This document shows, piece after piece, positions 13,372 through 16,257 of a stretch of DNA of 16,257 bases (its first letter is position 1; every line of letters starts with the position of its first letter). Source of the stretch: JAAFIP01 sp031390175 (GTDB taxonomy: Bacteria > Pseudomonadota > Gammaproteobacteria > Burkholderiales > Burkholderiaceae_C); assembly GCA_031390175.1 (NCBI GenBank), contig JANMTF010000304.1:1-16257 (forward strand). The letters run 5' to 3'. Below the pieces are notes generated by a model. That model was not told where the DNA came from. It did not search any database and saw nothing but the letters and a program-made list of their open reading frames with translations. A program made the translations under genes and the position numbers.

Positions 13372-15534
13372 ATGGATAAAAAGAAACTCATCATTCTGTT
13401 GGTTATCATTGCTGCGGTGATTGCATTTTTCGCGCTTGATTTAGGCCGATTTTTGAGCCTGGAGTACATCAAAGGCAGTCAGCAAAAGTTTGCCGACTTG
13501 TATGCAACCAACCCTGCGGGGGTGATTGCCGGGTTCTTCGCCATCTATGTGGCAGTGACCGCTATATCGTTGCCCGGCGCAGCTATCTTGACTTTGGCCG
13601 CCGGGGCGATTTTTGGCTTGGTCACAGGCACCATCATCGTGTCGTTTGCCTCTAGCATTGGAGCCACGATCGCCTTCCTGGCAGCGCGTTTTATCTTGGG
13701 CGAGTCGGTGCAAAAGAAGTTTGGCCAGCGCATGGCCGAGATCAACAAGGGCGTGGAAAAAGAAGGTGCGTTTTACCTGTTTACCCTGCGCTTGGTGCCG
13801 CTGGTGCCCTTCTTTGTCATCAACCTGCTGATGGGGTTGACCAAGATGAAGACTTTGACTTTCTATTTGGTCAGCCAAATCGGTATGCTGCTGGGCACCA
13901 TCGTGTTTGTCAATGCGGGCACGCAACTAGCCAAGATCGATTCACTCAAAGGCATTTTGTCGCCCGGATTGATTGGCTCGTTTGTGCTCTTGGGCATCTT
14001 CCCCATCATCGCCAAAAAGATCGTCGATGCTTTCAAGCGCCGCAAAGTGTATGCCCGCTGGAACCACGTCAAGCCCGCCAAGTTTGACCGCAACCTGATC
14101 GTCATAGGAGCAGGCGCGGGTGGCCTGGTCACCGCGCTGATTGGAGCCGCCGTCAAAGCCAAAGTTACCTTGGTCGAAGCCCACAAAATGGGCGGCGACT
14201 GCCTGAACTTTGGCTGCGTGCCCAGCAAGGCGATTATCAAATCTGCCAAGCTGGCCCACATGATACGGGGTGCCGAAAACTATGGCCTGAACACCGCTGC
14301 GCCTACTTTCAGCTTCAAAGCCGTGATGCAGCGCGTGCACGACATCATTGCAGAAATTGCCCCGCATGACAGTGTGGAGCGCTTTACCGGCCTGGGCGTG
14401 GACGTGCTAGAGGGCTACGCCAAAATTATCAACCCCTGGACGGTAGAAATTGCCATGAACGATGGCAGCAAAAAAACCCTGACCACCCGCAGCATTGTGA
14501 TTGCCGCAGGAGCCAGCCCAGTGGTGCCGCCCCTGCCCGGCATTGAGACATCAGGCTACGTGACCAGCGACACGCTGTGGGACGCCTTTGCCAAACTGGA
14601 CACCTTGCCCAAGCGCATGGTGGTGCTGGGTGGTGGGCCGATTGGCTGCGAGCTGGCGCAGAGCTTTGCCCGGCTAGGCTCCGAGGTGTCGCAAATAGAG
14701 ATGGCTCCCCGCATCTTGATCCGCGAAGACGAAGAAGTGTCTGAGCATGCACAAAAATCTCTCAGCAGCGATGGCGTGAAGGTGTTGACCAGCCACAAAG
14801 CGCTGCGATTTGAAAATGCAGGCGGCGTAAAAGCACTGATCGTCGAACATGCGGGTGCAGAAAAGCGCATTGAGTATGACGAAATCATTTGCGCGGTCGG
14901 CCGTATTGCGCGTCTGAAAGGCTACGGCTTGGAAGACTTGGGTATCCCCACCAGCCGCACCGTGGATACCAACGAGTATCTGGAGACGCTGTACCCCAAC
15001 ATCTTTGCCGCTGGCGACGTGGCCGGGCCCTACCAGTTCACCCACACCGCCGCACACCAAGCATGGTACGCTGCGGTCAACGCACTGTTTGGTACTTTCA
15101 AGAAATTCAAGGCCGACTACCGCATCATCCCCGCCGCCACCTTCATCGACCCCGAGGTCGCCCGCGTTGGCTTGAATGAACTCGAAGCCAAGTCACAAAA
15201 CGTGCGGTATGACGTCACCAAGTACGGCATCGACGACCTGGACCGCGCCATTGCCGACAGCGAAGCGCATGGGTTTATCAAAGTACTGACCGTGCCAGGC
15301 AAAGACAAAATTCTGGGCGTGACGATTGTGGGCGTGCACGCGGGTGACCTGCTGGCCGAGTATGTATTGGCCATGAAGCATGGCTTGGGGTTGGAGAAAA
15401 TTCTAGGCACCATCCATGCCTACCCCACACTTGCAGAATCTAACAAATACGTGGCTGGCGAATGGAAGCGTGCCCACCAGCCTGTCAAACTGCTTGAATA
15501 CGTGAGAAAGTACCACGACTGGCGGCGCGGTTGA
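13372..15534 (+). CDS. TVP38/TMEM64 membrane domain fused to MerA-like FAD disulfide oxidoreductase
   Basis: A 720-residue two-part protein. Residues 1 to about 225 are a TVP38/TMEM64 (DedA-like) membrane domain with SLPGAAILTLAAGAIFG and LRLVPLVPFFVINLLMG. From about residue 240 a pyridine-nucleotide disulfide oxidoreductase begins. It has an FAD loop VIGAGAGG, a redox pair Cys277-x4-Cys282 in GGDCLNFGCVPSK, an NAD(P) loop VVLGGGPIGCELA, and FAD-closing FAAGDVAG. The C-terminal active segment reads HAYPTLAE, so the His of glutathione reductase is replaced by Tyr as in mercuric reductase. The extra C-terminal Cys pair of MerA is missing, so mercury reduction is unlikely. The predicted role is passing electrons from NAD(P)H through the disulfide to a partner at the membrane; substrate unknown. 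ATG at 13372 has AGAGA upstream. Confidence 0.9.
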   Translation: MDKKKLIILLVIIAAVIAFFALDLGRFLSLEYIKGSQQKFADLYATNPAGVIAGFFAIYVAVTAISLPGAAILTLAAGAIFGLVTGTIIVSFASSIGATIAFLAARFILGESVQKKFGQRMAEINKGVEKEGAFYLFTLRLVPLVPFFVINLLMGLTKMKTLTFYLVSQIGMLLGTIVFVNAGTQLAKIDSLKGILSPGLIGSFVLLGIFPIIAKKIVDAFKRRKVYARWNHVKPAKFDRNLIVIGAGAGGLVTALIGAAVKAKVTLVEAHKMGGDCLNFGCVPSKAIIKSAKLAHMIRGAENYGLNTAAPTFSFKAVMQRVHDIIAEIAPHDSVERFTGLGVDVLEGYAKIINPWTVEIAMNDGSKKTLTTRSIVIAAGASPVVPPLPGIETSGYVTSDTLWDAFAKLDTLPKRMVVLGGGPIGCELAQSFARLGSEVSQIEMAPRILIREDEEVSEHAQKSLSSDGVKVLTSHKALRFENAGGVKALIVEHAGAEKRIEYDEIICAVGRIARLKGYGLEDLGIPTSRTVDTNEYLETLYPNIFAAGDVAGPYQFTHTAAHQAWYAAVNALFGTFKKFKADYRIIPAATFIDPEVARVGLNELEAKSQNVRYDVTKYGIDDLDRAIADSEAHGFIKVLTVPGKDKILGVTIVGVHAGDLLAEYVLAMKHGLGLEKILGTIHAYPTLAESNKYVAGEWKRAHQPVKLLEYVRKYHDWRRG

Positions 15535-15607
15535 GCGGGCTGCATTGAACTATCACGCTTTTCGCTCACTCCAAACTCCACACAAGGTACCTCTGCAAAG
15601 GTTTTAC

Positions 15608-16257
15608 ATGAAACGAATTACTACATTTTTAATAGCTGCTCTCGCAATATTCTATTGGGCTAATACCGCATTGGCCCAAAATTTTGACCACAATTATGCG
15701 CAATGGGATGCGCAACTGAAAAAGCAGGTCAAATGGCTGCCCGACAACAAGCAAAGCCGCGTGAACTACAAAGGCTTTGCTGCCGAGCGTGCAGAGCTGA
15801 CCAAAACGCTGGACGCTTTGTCTGCGGTGACACCAGCGCAGTACGCAGCCTTCAGCAAAGAACAGCAAATGGCGTTTTTGATCAATGCGTACAACGCTTT
15901 TACCATCGAGCTGGTTCTGACTAAATACCCCGACATCAAGTCGATCAAAAACGTCACCAGTTTTGGTAGCCCGTGGAAGAAAAAGTTCTTCCAGCTCTTG
16001 GGCGAAGAGCGTAACCTGGACTGGATAGAGCATGAGCGCCTGCGCCCCAACATCGCGGGTGGTGGCTTCAAAGACCCACGTATTCACGTCGCCATCGTCT
16101 GCGCCAGCATTGGTTGCCCCGCCATACCACCAGAAGCATTTGTAGCAGCCAAGCTGGACGGCCAGTTAGAAGAAGGCATGGCGCGCTTTGTGGGCGACAA
16201 AACCCGCAACCGCTATGCGGACGGCAAATTGCAAGCCTCCAGCATTTTCAAATGGTT
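15608..16257 (+). CDS. Exported DUF547-domain protein (3' end beyond window)
   Basis: The frame is open from ATG 15608 to the window end (216 codons seen, no stop). AAAGG lies seven bases upstream of the start. Residues 1-23 form a signal peptide (cleavage near ALA/QN), so the protein should be periplasmic or exported. The body is a DUF547 domain: MAFLINAYNAFTIELVL, WKKKFFQLLGEERNLDWIEHERLR, KDPRIHVAIVCASIGCPAIPPEAF. The conserved CASIGCP and the Asn/Tyr/His positions are suggestive of a catalytic or binding site, but no function is established for the family. It follows the oxidoreductase gene by 73 bases with no terminator, so it is probably co-transcribed. Its signal-peptide DNA resembles that of an M16 gene in this window. 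Confidence 0.9.
   Translation, partial: MKRITTFLIAALAIFYWANTALAQNFDHNYAQWDAQLKKQVKWLPDNKQSRVNYKGFAAERAELTKTLDALSAVTPAQYAAFSKEQQMAFLINAYNAFTIELVLTKYPDIKSIKNVTSFGSPWKKKFFQLLGEERNLDWIEHERLRPNIAGGGFKDPRIHVAIVCASIGCPAIPPEAFVAAKLDGQLEEGMARFVGDKTRNRYADGKLQASSIFKW
15632..15662 (+). repeat. Signal-peptide DNA shared with the M16 gene (copy 2)
   Basis: These 31 bases are the second copy of the stretch described at 6259-6289. The first nine and last eleven bases are identical between copies and the differences lie in the middle. TTTAATAGC just before and overlapping it also occurs twice in the signal peptide of the TonB receptor (1742-1750 and 1766-1774). Confidence 0.6.

Noticed and set aside
13372..15534. 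Mercuric reductase (merA)
   Set aside because: The N-terminal metal-binding domain and the C-terminal vicinal Cys pair are absent, there is no mer operon around it, and the N-terminus is a TVP38 membrane domain.

Overview
The window looks like chromosomal DNA of a Gram-negative betaproteobacterium, most likely Comamonadaceae (Rhodoferax/Curvibacter/Polaromonas-like). The grounds are the moderately high GC content, the ftsY / M16 peptidase pair / rsmD block typical of that family, the outer-membrane receptor, and the general character of the proteins. The taxonomic call is inference from gene content; no search was run.

Layout. (1) 3-689: a YafY-type HTH/WYL regulator. (2) 690-1700: about 1 kb without a convincing protein gene. 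It holds a large, AT-rich, imperfect palindromic element (about 798-1262) and then a clear TPP (thiamin pyrophosphate) riboswitch (1497-1586). (3) 1701-3920: a TonB-dependent outer-membrane receptor of the siderophore-receptor type, whose leader is that riboswitch; it is therefore more likely a thiamin-related importer than an iron one. (4) 3959-4034: tRNA-Asn(GUU) with a strong intrinsic terminator. (5) 4215-7741, minus strand: rsmD (ATGA-coupled), a non-catalytic M16 subunit and a catalytic M16 subunit, divergent across only 29 bp from (6) ftsY (7771-8997). (7) 9131-16257, plus strand: a ynj-type cluster made of ynjB (periplasmic binding protein with a Tat-like signal), ynjC (two-domain permease), ynjD (ATPase), ynjF (CDP-alcohol phosphatidyltransferase family), a 720-residue fusion of a TVP38/TMEM64 membrane domain with a MerA-like FAD disulfide oxidoreductase, and a secreted DUF547 protein cut by the window end.

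How the parts may work together. YnjBCD-type transporters are carried in pathway databases as putative thiamin ABC transporters, although their substrate is unproven. The TPP-riboswitch receptor could supply the outer-membrane step and YnjBCD the inner-membrane step, but only the receptor carries a visible TPP switch, so this link is a hypothesis. In E. coli the ydjXYZ-ynjABCDEF neighbourhood also combines TVP38-family membrane proteins with YnjBCD and YnjF. The cluster here looks like a rearranged version in which the TVP38 domain has been fused to an oxidoreductase.

The least explained parts are the palindromic element at 798-1262 with its inverted dif-like half-sites, the ynj/TVP38-oxidoreductase/DUF547 cluster, and a stretch of DNA shared by the signal-peptide regions of two unrelated exported proteins.
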